From NCBI GenBank assembly GCA_964446955.1, contig CAYUQJ010000002.1, positions 506,545 to 570,544 on the forward strand: a stretch of DNA of 64,000 bases, written 5' to 3'. How positions within the stretch are numbered: position 1 is the first letter of the stretch; each line of letters begins with the position of its first letter. The stretch is from Leptolinea sp964446955 (GTDB lineage Bacteria > Chloroflexota > Anaerolineae > Anaerolineales > Anaerolineaceae). Positions 63,677 through 64,000 of this stretch are shown here, piece by piece. The position numbers and the translations under genes were made by a program. Below the pieces are notes generated by a model, which searched no databases, was not told the DNA's origin, and was given only the letters and a program-made list of their open reading frames with translations.

Positions 63677-64000
63677 GTTTTTTACCACGTCCCTGCGCGG
63701 AAGGCGACTGGCGGCGAAAACGCTTGTAGAGGACACCAGCCATGTTTCAAACCACGCCCCCGCGCGGGGGGCGACTATGACCCTGGTAATTTACCGTTAG
63801 GTGCTAAAGTTTCAATCCACGCCCCCGCGCGGGGGGCGACGTACCTGATCTCGTATGGGCTCAATCCCAGCGGGACGGGGCTGTTTCAATCCACGCCCCC
63901 GCGCGGGGGGCGACAAAACTACCGTATAAACGGGTGGGGAAGAACGTTTCAATCCACGCCCCCGCGCGGGGGGCGACTAGACGCGGGGGATCTGTTTGAC
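63677..64000 (-). CRISPR. CRISPR array, leader-distal end, type I-C-like repeats (continues beyond window)
   Basis: Repeats of 32 bp at 63744-63775, 63809-63840, 63883-63914 and 63946-63977, starting GTTTCAATCCACG and ending GGGCGAC on the plus strand. The first of these has one change (A for T). A degenerate copy at 63677-63708 keeps 24 of 32 bases. Spacers are 35, 33, 42 and 31 bases, then a truncated one. Read on the minus strand the repeat ends ATTGAAAC, the crRNA handle typical of type I-C, so transcription should run leftward from a leader right of 64000. No cas gene is in the window. Confidence 0.95.

Overview
The window is about 64 kb of a bacterial chromosome with moderate GC content. 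Genes are dense, mostly on the plus strand, and nearly all read as single-copy housekeeping or accessory genes. No rRNA, tRNA, transposase or phage structural gene was found. The mix suggests an anaerobic Chloroflexota (Anaerolineae-like) genome: lipoproteins with LSAC or LLSC lipoboxes, DUF4013, DUF985 and TIGR00266 proteins, several CPBP (CAAX-like) membrane proteases, many SDR oxidoreductases and small SAM methyltransferases. That placement is an inference from gene content and was not tested by phylogeny.

Layout. 1-7.1 kb: end of a histidine phosphatase, then a cupin, an isoprenylcysteine-methyltransferase-like protein, a GNAT, an O-methyltransferase, a CPBP protease, an epimerase-like protein, a methyltransferase and a zinc-ribbon membrane protein. 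7-13 kb: a Gfo/Idh/MocA oxidoreductase, then carAB behind a clear sigma70 promoter and a leader with an intrinsic terminator and a competing antiterminator. 13-16.2 kb: an orphan siderophore-type binding lipoprotein lies between a MocR/GntR-aminotransferase regulator and a broken copy of that regulator's 3' end; both carry an identical 133-bp direct repeat. 16.5-38.2 kb: mixed genes, including a Sel1-repeat protein, a GGDEF cyclase, membrane proteins, lipoproteins, four SDRs, two cupin/HEAT genes, a 56-residue membrane peptide under its own strong promoter, a nitroreductase, a TIGR00266 protein and CsaA. 38.2-42.7 kb: cstA with a structured leader and an upstream ORF whose stop overlaps the cstA start, then a lipoprotein and ketopantoate reductase.

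42.8-49.9 kb: an MFS transporter converges on a minus-strand operon, tetR - ABC permease - ATPase - ATPase - HlyD. This looks like the E. coli ybiH-ybhGFSR drug exporter with the double ATPase split in two and a very short adaptor. A dyad operator candidate sits in the tetR promoter. 50-54.4 kb: patatin, HEAT protein, nucleoside deaminase, TfoX-N, nitroreductase and a lipoprotein. 54.4-56.3 kb: an AT-rich DUF2971 gene beside a 46-bp perfect palindrome, then an AbrB/Doc toxin-antitoxin pair whose Doc lacks the catalytic histidine. 56.4-63.7 kb: PhzF, DinB-like, two tandem metallophosphatases, an OmpR-type response regulator with its kinase, an M23 peptidase and a third CPBP protease. Four 11-bp-phased GAC repeats lie between the kinase and the peptidase and look like a binding site for the adjacent regulator.

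The right edge enters a CRISPR array with 32-bp type I-C-like repeats. Its first repeat in the window is degenerate, so this is the leader-distal end; the leader and any cas genes should lie beyond base 64000. The strongest candidates for new biology are regulatory: the carAB attenuator, the cstA upstream ORF and the phased repeats. The H-to-Q Doc, the 133-bp repeat pair and the hairpin-less adaptor follow.
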